Source: Thermopolyspora sp044507605 (lineage in GTDB: Bacteria; Actinomycetota; Actinomycetes; Streptosporangiales; Streptosporangiaceae). From it: a stretch of 64,000 bases of DNA. This document shows, piece by piece, positions 1-10,301 of the stretch; position 1 is the stretch's first letter; every line of letters starts with the position of its first letter. The notes under the pieces were generated by a model. The model worked only from the letters and a program-made list of their open reading frames with translations. It did no database searches and was not told where the DNA came from. The stretch is from positions 1-64,000 of the forward strand of contig JBIQJI010000007.1 in assembly GCA_044507605.1 (NCBI GenBank), in the 5' to 3' direction. Position numbers and translations under genes: made by a program.

Positions 1-534
1 CGAGGGGGATGTGCGGGCCGGAGGTCCACTGCGTGCCGGTCCAGTGGTCGAGCCGGACTCCGCGGCCCGCTTGATGGAGCGTTCGATCTCGGCCTCGGCC
101 TCGACCCTGCCGACCCAGTTCGCGCCCTCGACCGACTTGCCGGGCTCCAGGTCCTTGTAGACCTCGAAGAAGTGCTGGATCTCCAGCCGATCGAACTCCG
201 GCACATGGTGGATGTCCTGGATGTGACCCATGCGCGGGTCGGTGGCCGGCACGCAGATGACCTTGTCGTCACCGCCCTTCTCGTCGGTCATCCGGAACAT
301 TCCCACGGCCCGGCACGAGATGAGGCAGCCGGGGAAGGTCGGCTCCTGGAGCAGCACGAGAGCGTCCAGCGGATCACCGTCCGCACCGAGGGTGTGCTCG
401 ATGAAACCGTAGTCCGCGGGATACTGGGTGGACGTGAAGAGCATCCGGTCCAGCCGGATGCGTCCGGTCTCGTGGTCCACCTCGTACTTGTTGCGCTGAC
501 CTTTCGGAATCTCGACGACGACGTCGAATTGCAC
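1..534 (-). CDS. ppa: Inorganic pyrophosphatase (family I), 3' end beyond window
   Basis: Soluble cytoplasmic pyrophosphatase that hydrolyses PPi to phosphate and pulls biosynthetic reactions forward. The GTG start at 534 follows an AAGGA Shine-Dalgarno 6 nt upstream on the minus strand, and the protein opens VQFDVVVEIPKGQRNKYE. The family signature DGDPLD lies at residues 52-57, giving the Mg-binding aspartates. The conserved core ends near residue 160 (ERSIKR); the frame then stays open to the window edge through a Gly/Ser/Pro-rich stretch, already 178 codons, whereas actinobacterial enzymes are usually about 160-170 residues. The true stop lies outside the window. It is divergent from dacB; the 265 bp between them must hold both promoters. 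The family call is secure; the tail is odd. Confidence 0.93.
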   Translation of the reverse strand, partial: MQFDVVVEIPKGQRNKYEVDHETGRIRLDRMLFTSTQYPADYGFIEHTLGADGDPLDALVLLQEPTFPGCLISCRAVGMFRMTDEKGGDDKVICVPATDPRMGHIQDIHHVPEFDRLEIQHFFEVYKDLEPGKSVEGANWVGRVEAEAEIERSIKRAAESGSTTGPARSGPPARTSPS

Positions 535-799
535 GGCGGTTCCTTCGGTTGAGCCGCCCGGCCTTGCCGCCGGACGGGCGATGATGTCTCCTGGACGTAC
601 TTCCAGCATGACGTATCAGGAAATGAGAATCGCCTTCGAGGTGGCTGGGGGTGGCCGGGCGGCGACGCCCCGCAGGCGCGAAGGGCCCTGGGAGGCGGCT
701 GGCGACGGGCGGGCACGAGTGATAAACCGTCCCGAATGGAAAAGCAGAGCGGCACGGGCGGCACGACCCCCGTGGGATGTCCGTGGGGGGTGTACCGGC

Positions 800-2203
800 A
801 TGCGGCGTGAGCGACTGGTGACGGTGGTCACCCTCGGCCTGCTGCAGGTCTTCGTGCTCGGCGCGGGGGCGGCCACCCTGGCCACCGGGCTGGCCGAGCC
901 CGCCGCGCCGGTCACGCCGGCGGCGGCGCCCACACCCTCGGCCGTGCCCCTCATCACCTCCGGCCCGGTGCTGGCCGCCGGCGACGGTGCCGCGCGGGCC
1001 ACGCAGGTCACGACCCAGGGCAAGGCGGCGCTCGCGGCGCGCCTCGACGGTGCCCTCGACGGGCTGGCCAAGGGGGCGGGGGCGGTGGTGCTCGACGCGC
1101 GCACGGGAGCCGAGATCTACGCCAGCGGCTCCGGCAGGGGCGTCACCCCGGCGTCCACGACCAAGCTGGTGACCGGCACGACCGCGCTCACCGTGCTCGG
1201 CCCGCAGACCCGGCTCAGCACCCGTGTCGTGCGCGGCGCCACGAAGAACTCGATCGTGCTGGTCGGCGGCGGGGACGTCACCCTGGCGGGGCCGGGCGCC
1301 AAGGGCCGCTCCTACCCCCGGCCGGCGTCGCTGGCCACGCTGGCCGCGCGCACCGCGAAGGCGCTGAAGGCCGCCGGCGTCACCCGGGTGACGCTCGGCT
1401 TCGACGACTCGCTGTTCACCGGGCCGCGCACCGGACCGGGCTGGAAGCCGGGCTACGTGCCCGAGGGCACCGTGTCGCCCGTCTCCGCCCTGGCGATCAA
1501 CGAGGGGCGCATCGGCCCCACCACGGCCGAACGCGCCCCCGACCCCGCCCGCGCCGCCGCCGACGCGTTCGCGTCGCTGCTCGCCAAGTACGGCGTCAAG
1601 GTGCGCGACGGGGCCCACCGCAAGCGCGCCCCGGCGGGGGCCCAGGAGATCGCCCAGGTGCATTCGCCGCCGGTCTACCAGCTCGTCGAGCACATGCTCA
1701 CCGTCAGCGACAACGACCTCGCCGAGGCGCTGGCGCACCTGGTGGCGGTCAGGTCGGGCGGCCCGGGCACGTTCGCCGGCGCCACCGCGGCCGAGCACCG
1801 CGTGCTGCGCAAGCTCGGGCTGGACGAGGGCGTCACGGTGTACGACGGCAGCGGCCTGTCCACCCGCAACCGGATCGCCCCCGCCGCCCTCGCCCGCATC
1901 CTCGCCGCCGCCGCGTCGCCGGAGCACCCCGAGCTGCATTCGCTGATCACCGGGCTGCCGGTCGCCGGCTTCACCGGCACCCTCGGCAACCGCTACCACC
2001 GGGCCGCGACCCGCGACGGCGCCGGCCTGGTGCGCGCCAAGACCGGCACCCTGAACGGCGTGAACACGCTCGCCGGCATCGCCACCACCCCCACCGGCAG
2101 GCTCGTCACCTTCGCCTTCATGTCCGACAAGGTCACCGATCCGAGCCACGCCGTCGCCACCTTGGACCGGCTCGCCACCATCGCCGCCGGCTGCCCCTGC
2201 TGA
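800..2203 (+). CDS. dacB: D-alanyl-D-alanine carboxypeptidase/endopeptidase, PBP4 (peptidase S13) type
   Basis: Penicillin-binding protein of the DacB class, which trims or cleaves peptidoglycan peptides outside the membrane. From ATG 800 it is 467 residues; an upstream in-frame extension to 581 is unlikely because it lacks family sequence and GGGGGG precedes ATG 800. Residues 8-33 form a signal or anchor segment. All three active-site motifs are present: S119-T-T-K122, S303-D-N305 and K414-T-G416. A Pro/Ala linker (residues 34-60) joins the signal segment to the catalytic domain. The position ahead of the metalloprotease and tilS is the usual actinomycete arrangement. Confidence 0.92.
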   Translation: MRRERLVTVVTLGLLQVFVLGAGAATLATGLAEPAAPVTPAAAPTPSAVPLITSGPVLAAGDGAARATQVTTQGKAALAARLDGALDGLAKGAGAVVLDARTGAEIYASGSGRGVTPASTTKLVTGTTALTVLGPQTRLSTRVVRGATKNSIVLVGGGDVTLAGPGAKGRSYPRPASLATLAARTAKALKAAGVTRVTLGFDDSLFTGPRTGPGWKPGYVPEGTVSPVSALAINEGRIGPTTAERAPDPARAAADAFASLLAKYGVKVRDGAHRKRAPAGAQEIAQVHSPPVYQLVEHMLTVSDNDLAEALAHLVAVRSGGPGTFAGATAAEHRVLRKLGLDEGVTVYDGSGLSTRNRIAPAALARILAAAASPEHPELHSLITGLPVAGFTGTLGNRYHRAATRDGAGLVRAKTGTLNGVNTLAGIATTPTGRLVTFAFMSDKVTDPSHAVATLDRLATIAAGCPC

Positions 2204-2416
2204 CGCCGTCGCGGCGGGCGGCGTGAAACATGCAGCATGGGAGACGTGCCGCATGGAACGGGCGGCACGGGGCAGGTCGTACGGCAGAATGCCCGAGCGG
2301 GCCGGACGGGCTCGATGGGGCCGGAAGGGCAGCGTGACACCGGGAGACGATGGCGGCGAGACCGGGTCGGGGGACTGCCCGCGCGGTTGCCCGCGCGACG
2401 ACATACGGTGGTGAAC

Positions 2417-3487
2417 ATGCAGGTGATCGACTGGGATCTGGCCGTCGCCACTGGGACCCGGCTGGTGAGGCCCGGCCCGCAGGTGAGCCGACAGGAGGCC
2501 CGCGAGGCCGTCGAGCAGCTCCGCCGGCTGTCGCGTGACGCCGAAGGGCACGTGCGGGAGTTCACCCGCCTCGACGGCGGGCCGCCACCTCAGCAGGCCA
2601 CGGTCGTCGACCGGCCCGGCTGGATCCGGGCCAACGTCGACGGGTTCCGGGTCATCCTGGAGCCGCTGACCCAGCGCGCCAACAACGTCCCGGCGATCGT
2701 GGGCGCGGTGGGTTCCCGCATCACCGGCGTCGAGGTCGGGGCCGTGCTGGCGTTCATGGCGTCGCGCGTGCTCGGCCAGTACGAACTGTTCCTGCCGCCC
2801 GATCCCACCGGGCAGGCCCCCACCGGGCGCCTCACGCTGGTGGCGCCCAACATCGTGCACGCGGAGCGGGAGCTGCGGGTCGACCCGCGCGACTTCCGGC
2901 TGTGGGTGTGCCTGCACGAGGAGACCCACCGGGTGCAGTTCACCGGCGTGTCGTGGCTGCGCGAGTACGTCCGCGCCCAGATGACCGAGTTCCTGCTCGC
3001 CTCCGACGTCGACCTGGGCACGGTGCTCGACCGCCTGCGCGCGGCGTCCGACACCATCGCCGACGTGTTCCGCGGCGGCGAGGGCAGCCTGATCGACGCG
3101 ATCCAGACCCCCGAGCAGAAGGAGATCCTGGATCGCCTCACGGCCGTGATGACCCTGGTCGAGGGCCACGGCGACTACGTCATGGACGCCGTGGGCCCCG
3201 AGGTGGTGCCTTCGGTCGCCGACATCCGGGCCAAGTTCCAGCACCGCCGCCAGGGCGGGTCCCGCATGGATCAGCTGATCCGCCGTCTCCTCGGCATCGA
3301 CCTCAAGATGAAGCAGTACGCCGAGGGCTCGGCGTTCGTCCGCACCGTCGTCGGCGAAAGGGGCATGGACGCCTTCAACCGCGTCTGGACCTCCCCCGAG
3401 ACCCTCCCCACCCACGCCGAGATCACCACGCCCACCATCTGGATGAACCGCGTTCTGGGCGACAACCGGCTTCCCTCCGCGAACTGA
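2417..3487 (+). CDS. Zinc-dependent metalloprotease, DUF2342 family
   Basis: Member of the actinobacterial family annotated as 'F420 biosynthesis associated' or zinc-dependent metalloprotease; the substrate is unknown. The ATG at 2417 gives 356 residues starting MQVIDWDLAVATG; GTG 2411 is an alternative. The HExxH-like zinc motif is HEETH at residues 167-171 (W-V-C-L-H-E-E-T-H), followed by an acidic helical region with a second EGHGDYVMD segment that could give the remaining ligand. There is no signal peptide, so it is probably cytoplasmic. The gene sits between dacB and tilS with about 75 bp before tilS. The F420 link in the family name is associative and not proof of function. Confidence 0.85.
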   Translation: MQVIDWDLAVATGTRLVRPGPQVSRQEAREAVEQLRRLSRDAEGHVREFTRLDGGPPPQQATVVDRPGWIRANVDGFRVILEPLTQRANNVPAIVGAVGSRITGVEVGAVLAFMASRVLGQYELFLPPDPTGQAPTGRLTLVAPNIVHAERELRVDPRDFRLWVCLHEETHRVQFTGVSWLREYVRAQMTEFLLASDVDLGTVLDRLRAASDTIADVFRGGEGSLIDAIQTPEQKEILDRLTAVMTLVEGHGDYVMDAVGPEVVPSVADIRAKFQHRRQGGSRMDQLIRRLLGIDLKMKQYAEGSAFVRTVVGERGMDAFNRVWTSPETLPTHAEITTPTIWMNRVLGDNRLPSAN

Positions 3488-3561
3488 CCGGCGATCGGCC
3501 CGGCCGGCCCGAGGGCGGTGGCGGGCGTGGGCGGGTCGGTGGGGGCGGCAGACTTGGCGGT

Positions 3562-4554
3562 ATGGGTCCACATCCGGCCGTGGCCGACGTTCGGCGTGCT
3601 GTGCGGGAGATGCTCGGAGATCTGCCCGAGGGGGCGTTGGTGCTGGTCGCGTGCAGCGGCGGCGCCGATTCGCTGGCGTTGGCCGCCGCCGCGGGGTTCG
3701 TCGCTCCGCGGCTGGGGCTGCGGGCGGGGCTGGTGACGGTCGATCACGGGCTGCAGGAGGGGTCGGCGCGGCGGGCGCGCGAGGTGGTGCGGCTAGCGGA
3801 GGGGCTGGGGCTCGCGCCCGCGCAGGTGCGCACGGTGACGGTGGGCCGGGAGGGCGGCCCGGAGGCGGCGGCGCGGGAGGCGCGCTATGGGGCGCTCGCG
3901 CAGGCGGCGGCCGAGCTGGGCGCGGCGACGGTGCTGCTGGGCCATACGCTGGACGATCAGGCCGAGACGGTGCTGTTGCGGCTGGCGAGGGGCAGCGGCA
4001 CGAGGTCGTTGGCGGGCATGCCGGGCGTTTCGGGCATCTATCGCCGGCCGTTCCTGGGCATCACCCGGGCCCGCACGAGGGAGGCGTGTGCCGCGCTGGG
4101 CCTGGAACCCTGGCAGGACCCGCACAACGACGACCCCGCCTTCACGCGGGTGCGGGTGCGTCATGACGCGCTTCCGGCCCTCACGAGGGCCTTGGGCCCG
4201 GGGGTGCCGGCGGCCTTGGCCCGCACGGCGCGGCTGTGCGCGGACGACGCGGACGCGCTGGACTCATGGGCGGACGCGGTGTACGAGCGCGCGGCGAGGG
4301 GCCCGGGCCGGCTCGACGTGGCGGTGCTGGAGGCGGAGCCGGCGGCGGTGCGGCGGCGGGTGGTGCAGCGGGCGGCGGTGGCGGCGGGGTCGCCTTCGGC
4401 GGCGCTGGCGGCGGTGCACATCGAGGAGGTGGATCGGCTGATTTCGGCGTGGCATGGGCAGCGGGCGGTGGACCTGCCCGGGGGGGTAAGCGCCTTCAGG
4501 CGGTGTGGCACCCTGTTCGTGGTGGAGGGGCGTACCCCTCAGGACGACTGTTAA
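3562..4554 (+). CDS. tilS: tRNA(Ile)-lysidine synthase
   Basis: ATP-dependent enzyme that attaches lysine to C34 of the CAU-anticodon tRNA-Ile, changing its identity from Met to Ile. The PP-loop motif C31-SGGADS37 is near the N terminus, followed by VDHGLQ and by LGHTLDDQAETVLLRLARG, both typical of TilS. The start is the ATG at 3562; the frame is open far upstream but only this start matches the family. At 330 residues it is of the shorter actinobacterial type with a reduced C-terminal domain. It is followed after 21 bp by hpt, an ancient linkage shared with many Gram-positives (tilS-hpt-ftsH). Confidence 0.93.
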   Translation: MGPHPAVADVRRAVREMLGDLPEGALVLVACSGGADSLALAAAAGFVAPRLGLRAGLVTVDHGLQEGSARRAREVVRLAEGLGLAPAQVRTVTVGREGGPEAAAREARYGALAQAAAELGAATVLLGHTLDDQAETVLLRLARGSGTRSLAGMPGVSGIYRRPFLGITRARTREACAALGLEPWQDPHNDDPAFTRVRVRHDALPALTRALGPGVPAALARTARLCADDADALDSWADAVYERAARGPGRLDVAVLEAEPAAVRRRVVQRAAVAAGSPSAALAAVHIEEVDRLISAWHGQRAVDLPGGVSAFRRCGTLFVVEGRTPQDDC

Positions 4555-4575
4555 CGGCCATTAAGGACAACCCCT

Positions 4576-5136
4576 GTGGATGCAGCCGATATGGGCCGGG
4601 ACCTCTACAAGGTCCTGATCAGCGAGGAAGACCTGCAAGCCAAGATCAAAGAGCTGGCGGAGCAGATCGACGCGGACTATGCCGGGGAGCGGCTGCTGCT
4701 CGTCGGCGTGCTCAAGGGCGCCGTGATGGTCATGGCCGACCTGGCGCGGGCCCTGCACCTGCCGATCGAGATGGACTGGATGGCGGTGTCGTCGTACGGG
4801 GCGGGCACGCGGTCGTCGGGGGTGGTGCGGGTGTTGAAGGATCTCGACACCGACATCGCCGGCCGGCACGTCCTGGTGGTCGAAGACATCATTGACTCGG
4901 GCCTGACGCTTTCCTGGTTGATGCACAACCTCGAGTCGAGAAGCCCTGCATCCGTTGAAATTTGCGCACTTCTCCGCAAACCGGACGCAGTACAGGTGCC
5001 GATCACCGTGAAGTACATGGGGTTCGACATACCGAACGAGTTCGTGATCGGCTACGGTCTGGACTACTCGGAGCGCTACCGCAACCTGCCCTTCATCGGC
5101 ACCCTTGCTCCGCACGTGTACGGCGGCGAGGAGTGA
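4576..5136 (+). CDS. hpt: Hypoxanthine phosphoribosyltransferase
   Basis: Purine salvage enzyme converting hypoxanthine or guanine plus PRPP to IMP or GMP. The PRPP-binding signature VLVVEDIIDSGLTLS spans about residues 99-113 with the two acidic residues E103 and D104, and the flexible-loop SSYG motif is at 72-75. The GTG at 4576 gives 186 residues; ATG 4591 is an alternative that would remove five residues. It lies 21 bp after tilS and is probably cotranscribed with it. The following 305 bp gap separates it from ftsH. No oddities seen. Confidence 0.95.
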   Translation: MDAADMGRDLYKVLISEEDLQAKIKELAEQIDADYAGERLLLVGVLKGAVMVMADLARALHLPIEMDWMAVSSYGAGTRSSGVVRVLKDLDTDIAGRHVLVVEDIIDSGLTLSWLMHNLESRSPASVEICALLRKPDAVQVPITVKYMGFDIPNEFVIGYGLDYSERYRNLPFIGTLAPHVYGGEE

Positions 5137-5441
5137 GCCGCGATGGGTGCGGGGGCGGGGGTGGCCGCTAAGCTAGGGGCGAATCCTTCGGCCCTGAGCG
5201 AAGTGCACGCGGAATATCGCGATATTCGGCTCCTGCGCATGGAACACAGCGGCCCCTGACGTACGTTGGATAAGCAAAAGCCGGTGCCGTCCGGCCAGTG
5301 ACCCTGTACGGCGGCCCGGTGTACCTTCTGCGTTGGCCGCACTCGGCCGATCGGAAGGAGCGGCTAGGGATGCCGCGGCCCCCTCCGGGGGGTGCCAGGC
5401 CTTGGTCAGGAAGGAACGAGCCCGCCGGGGTTCCGCATCGG
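5137..5441. other. Intergenic region hpt-ftsH with a 16-bp palindrome
   Basis: No convincing gene is seen in these 305 bp. They hold a perfect 16-bp palindrome (5212-5227), the 8-bp palindrome ACGTACGT near 5259, an AT-richer TTGGATAAGC stretch near 5268 that could be a -10 region, and a short GC hairpin (CCCCC/GGGGG) near 5380-5394 inside the likely ftsH leader. The frame of ftsH is open back to 5298, but family alignment favours the start at 5442. Confidence 0.5.
5212..5227. promoter_or_regulatory. Perfect 16-bp palindrome upstream of ftsH, candidate operator
   Basis: GAATATCGCGATATTC reads identically on both strands. An AT-rich palindrome of this length in a roughly 70% GC background is unlikely by chance and suggests a dimeric repressor or activator site. 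It lies 215 bp before the ftsH start. The binding protein is unknown. Confidence 0.5.
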
Positions 5442-7423
<1,982 letters not shown>

Positions 7424-7427
<4 letters not shown>

Positions 7428-8008
7428 CGGAGCCGTACAAAGTCGACGCACCACGCATCGAGAAGGCCGTCCGCGAGATCCTCATCGCGATCGGCGAGGA
7501 TCCCGACCGTGACGGCCTTCGCGATACTCCGGCGAGGGTGGCGCGCGCCTACGCCGAGCAGTTCGCCGGCCTCGGGCAGCGGCCCGAGGACGTCCTGACG
7601 ACCGTCTTCGACGCCGACCACGACGAGATGGTGCTGGTGCGCGATATCGAGGTGTCGAGCGTCTGCGAGCACCATCTGGTGCCGTTCTACGGCGCCGCGC
7701 ACGTCGGCTACATCCCCAACGAGAAGGGCCAGGTCACGGGCCTGTCCAAGCTGGCCAGGCTGGTCGACGTGTACGCCCGGCGCCCCCAGCTCCAGGAGCG
7801 CATGACGTCCCAGATCGCCGACGCGATCATGGAGGTGCTGGAGCCGCGCGGCGTCATCGTCGTGCTGGAGGCCGAGCACATGTGCATGACGATGCGCGGC
7901 GTGCGCAAACCCGGCGCCAAGACGATCACCTCCGCCGTGCGCGGGATGTTCCGCGACAGCGACCGCACCCGCGCGGAGGCCATGTCGCTGATCATCGGCC
8001 GCCATTGA
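7424..8008 (+). CDS. folE: GTP cyclohydrolase I
   Basis: Catalyses the first step of tetrahydrofolate synthesis, GTP to 7,8-dihydroneopterin triphosphate. The GTG start overlaps the ftsH stop by 4 nt. Zinc ligands are visible as C81-E-H83-H84 and C154 in the EHMCMTMRG motif. At 194 residues it has the usual length, with the N-terminal helix EKAVREILIAIGEDPDRDGLRDTP. It opens the fol gene set, although folP 73 bp downstream appears to have its own leaderless promoter. Confidence 0.96.
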
Positions 8009-8068
8009 CGGCCGATTCGTTATATGGGAGGCGCACCCCCAGTGCCCGATATAGGGGTCACGACCGCC

Positions 8069-8081
8069 TAGGCTGTAGCGC
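8069..8081 (+). promoter_or_regulatory. Leaderless -10 box for folP
   Basis: TAGGCT (8069-8074) matches the actinobacterial TANNNT -10 consensus and lies 7 nt before ATG 8082. No Shine-Dalgarno is visible before that ATG, so folP is probably transcribed from its own A and translated leaderless. I see no clear -35 element. Confidence 0.5.
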
Positions 8082-8933
8082 ATGACCACCTGGAATGTGC
8101 CCGGCCTGCCCAGCGCGGAGCGCTGCCTGGTCATGGGCGTGGTCAACGTCACCCCCGACTCGTTCTCCGACGGCGGAGAGTGGTTCGACCCCGACATCGC
8201 GATCGCGCACGGCCTCGACCTGGTCGCCGAGGGCGCCGACATCGTCGACGTCGGCGGCGAGTCGACCCGTCCCGGTGCCGCCAGGGTGTCGTTGGAGGAG
8301 GAGCTGCGGCGCGTGCGGCCCGTGATCAGCGCGCTGGCGGCCGAGGGCGTGACGGTGAGCGTCGACACCATGCGGGCCGAGGTCGCGCAGGTCGCGGTCG
8401 AGGCCGGCGCGGTGCTCGTCAACGACGTCAGCGGCGGGCTCGCCGACCCCGCCATGCCGCGCGTCGTGGCCGCCTCCGGCGTGGGGTACGTCGTGATGCA
8501 CTGGCGCGGCCACAGCCACGACATGGACTCCCGCGCGGTGTACGGCGACGTGGTCACCGAGGTGCGCGAGGAGCTCGCCAAGCGGGTCGACCTGGTGCTC
8601 GGCGAGGGCGTCGCCAGGGAGCAGATCGTGCTCGACCCGGGCCTGGGGTTCGCGAAACGGGCCCCGCACGAGTGGGAGCTGCTGGGGAACCTGGGCGTGC
8701 TCCAGGAGCTCGGCTACCCGGTGCTCATCGGCGCCTCCCGCAAACGCTTCCTGGGCCGCCTGCTGGCGGGCCCCGACGGCGAGCCGCGGCCGTTCGGCGA
8801 CTGCGACGACGCGACGGTCGCGGTGACCGCCCTGGCCGCGCGGGCGGGCGCGTGGTGCGTGCGGGTGCACAAGGTGCGGCCGAACGTCGACGCGGTGCGC
8901 GTGGGCACGGCCTGGCGGGGCGGTGCCCGATGA
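8082..8933 (+). CDS. folP: Dihydropteroate synthase
   Basis: Condenses 6-hydroxymethyl-dihydropterin pyrophosphate with p-aminobenzoate; the sulfonamide target. The first family signature VNVTPDSFSDGG is at residues 21-32 and the second, GGESTRPGA, at 58-66; the sulfonamide loop GLGFAKR and the substrate segment IGASRKRFLG follow. It is 283 residues long, as expected. The start is the ATG at 8082, which has a TANNNT box 7 nt upstream and no Shine-Dalgarno. The stop overlaps the next start by 4 nt (ATGA). Confidence 0.96.
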   Translation: MTTWNVPGLPSAERCLVMGVVNVTPDSFSDGGEWFDPDIAIAHGLDLVAEGADIVDVGGESTRPGAARVSLEEELRRVRPVISALAAEGVTVSVDTMRAEVAQVAVEAGAVLVNDVSGGLADPAMPRVVAASGVGYVVMHWRGHSHDMDSRAVYGDVVTEVREELAKRVDLVLGEGVAREQIVLDPGLGFAKRAPHEWELLGNLGVLQELGYPVLIGASRKRFLGRLLAGPDGEPRPFGDCDDATVAVTALAARAGAWCVRVHKVRPNVDAVRVGTAWRGGAR

Positions 8934-9370
8934 GCCCCGCCGAGGTCGCGGTGATCGAGTCGCTCAACCAGGACTTCTACTCCGCCATCGAGGCCGGCGA
9001 CCTCGACCGCATGACGGAGATCTGGGCCGAGGACGTCCCGGGCCGCACGGCGTCGTGCGTGCACCCGGGCTGGCCGCTGCTCACCGGCCGCGCCGAGGTG
9101 CTGCGGTCGTGGGCGCTGATCATGGCGAACACCACCTACATCCAGTTCGTGCTGACCGATGTGAGCACCAGTTTCGTGGGCGACGTCGCCGTGCTCACGT
9201 GCGCCGAGAACATCCTCACCGCCGGCGACGAGGACGACGAGACCGGCTTCGCCGCCGGCCGTGTCGTGGCGACCAACATGTTCGTCCGCACCGCCGAGGG
9301 CTGGCGCCTGTGGCTGCACCACGGATCGCCCGTCCTGCAGGCCGAGGAGGACGACGAGGAGGTCGAATGA
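8930..9370 (+). CDS. NTF2/SnoaL-like protein inside the folate operon
   Basis: 146-residue protein of the NTF2-like cone fold (SnoaL/DUF4440-type): an N-terminal helix (EVAVIESLNQDFYSAIEAGD), a DLDRMTEIWAED segment, a VHPGWP loop, then beta strands with VAVLTCAENIL and a C-terminal W-R-L-W-L-H-H-G-S-P. It overlaps folP upstream and folB downstream by 4 nt each, so it is translated with them. It has no clear catalytic motif. Homologues between folP and folB are common in actinomycetes, yet the role is not established. It might bind a pterin intermediate, which is inference from position only. The acidic C terminus (EEDDEEVE) is distinctive. Confidence 0.82.
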   Translation: MSPAEVAVIESLNQDFYSAIEAGDLDRMTEIWAEDVPGRTASCVHPGWPLLTGRAEVLRSWALIMANTTYIQFVLTDVSTSFVGDVAVLTCAENILTAGDEDDETGFAAGRVVATNMFVRTAEGWRLWLHHGSPVLQAEEDDEEVE

Positions 9371-9738
9371 GCGGCTCCGGCGACAGCGTACGGCTCGCGG
9401 GGCTGCGCGTGCGGGGCAGGCACGGCTGCCTGCCCGCCGAGCGGGAGCTCGGCCAGGAGTTCGTGGTCGACGCCACGCTGTTCCTCGACACCGCCCCGGC
9501 GGCGGCCGGCGACGATCTGGCGAAGACCGTCGACTACGGGGCGCTGGCCGTGGCGCTGGCGCGGGTCGTCGAGGGCGAGCCCGTCGACCTGATCGAGACG
9601 CTGGCCCAGCGGCTCGCCGACGTGTGCCTCGCCCACGAGGTGGTGCGCGAGGTGGAGGTGAGCGTCCACAAGCCGGCCGCGCCGATCCCGGTGCCGTTCG
9701 ACGATGTGGTGGTGACGATCAGACGGAGGCGCCGGTGA
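9367..9738 (+). CDS. folB: Dihydroneopterin aldolase
   Basis: Cleaves 7,8-dihydroneopterin to 6-hydroxymethyl-dihydropterin and glycolaldehyde. At 123 residues it has the usual length. Family features are L-R-V-R-G-R-H-G-C-L-P-A-E-R near the N terminus, D-Y-G-A-L in the middle, the active-site segment D-L-I-E-T-L-A and the final V-S-V-H-K-P with the conserved Lys. ATG 9367 overlaps the stop of the NTF2-like gene, and its own stop overlaps folK, both by 4 nt. Confidence 0.94.
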   Translation: MSGSGDSVRLAGLRVRGRHGCLPAERELGQEFVVDATLFLDTAPAAAGDDLAKTVDYGALAVALARVVEGEPVDLIETLAQRLADVCLAHEVVREVEVSVHKPAAPIPVPFDDVVVTIRRRRR

Positions 9739-10235
9739 GGGTCGTGATCGCGCTGGGCAGCAACCTGGGCCGGCGCATGGAGCACCTGCAGGGCGGGCTC
9801 GACGCGCTGTTCGACGCGCCGGGGCTGCGCTTCCTCGCGGTCTCGCCGGTCTACGAGACCGATCCGGTGGGCGGCCCGGAGCAGGATCCGTACCTCAACG
9901 CCGTGGTCATCGGCGAGACGACGCTCGACCCGCGGGCGCTGCTGGAACGCGCGCAGAGCGTCGAGAAGGCGTTCGGCAGGGTTCGCGCCGAACGGTGGGG
10001 CCCGCGTACGCTGGATGTCGACCTCATCGTGGCCGGCGACGTGATCTCGGACGATCCGGAGCTGACGCTGCCGCACCCGAGGGCGCACGAGCGGGGGTTC
10101 GTGCTGGTGCCGTGGGCGCAGGCCGACCCGCAGGCCCGGCTGCCCGGCCACGGAGCGGTGGCCGACCTGGTCGCGGCCGTCGGCACCGAGGGGGTGCGGC
10201 TGCGCCCCGACTTCGCCCTGCAGCCCCCCGACTGA
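9735..10235 (+). CDS. folK: 6-hydroxymethyl-7,8-dihydropterin pyrophosphokinase
   Basis: Transfers pyrophosphate from ATP to the pterin, making the FolP substrate. Family motifs are ALGSNLG at the N terminus, SPVYETDPVGG, and the signature R-W-G-P-R-T-L-D-V-D-L-I with the Mg-binding D-V-D, then L-P-H-P-R-A-H-E-R-G-F-V. It begins at GTG 9735 (GTGA overlap with the folB stop) and is 166 residues long. With folE, folP and folB this supplies most of the pterin branch; p-aminobenzoate genes are not in the window. Confidence 0.95.
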   Translation: MRVVIALGSNLGRRMEHLQGGLDALFDAPGLRFLAVSPVYETDPVGGPEQDPYLNAVVIGETTLDPRALLERAQSVEKAFGRVRAERWGPRTLDVDLIVAGDVISDDPELTLPHPRAHERGFVLVPWAQADPQARLPGHGAVADLVAAVGTEGVRLRPDFALQPPD

Positions 10236-10301
10236 CCACGGTGAGCCGGCGCACAGCCCAGACATCGAACGCGAGAAAGCGAACAGGGGAAGACCGATCT
10301 C

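Noticed and set aside
374..3571. Very long minus-strand open frame opposite dacB and the metalloprotease
   Set aside because: It is the antisense of well-supported genes; composition is Arg/Gly/Ala/His-rich and it shows no family motif. Long antisense frames are a by-product of high GC third positions.
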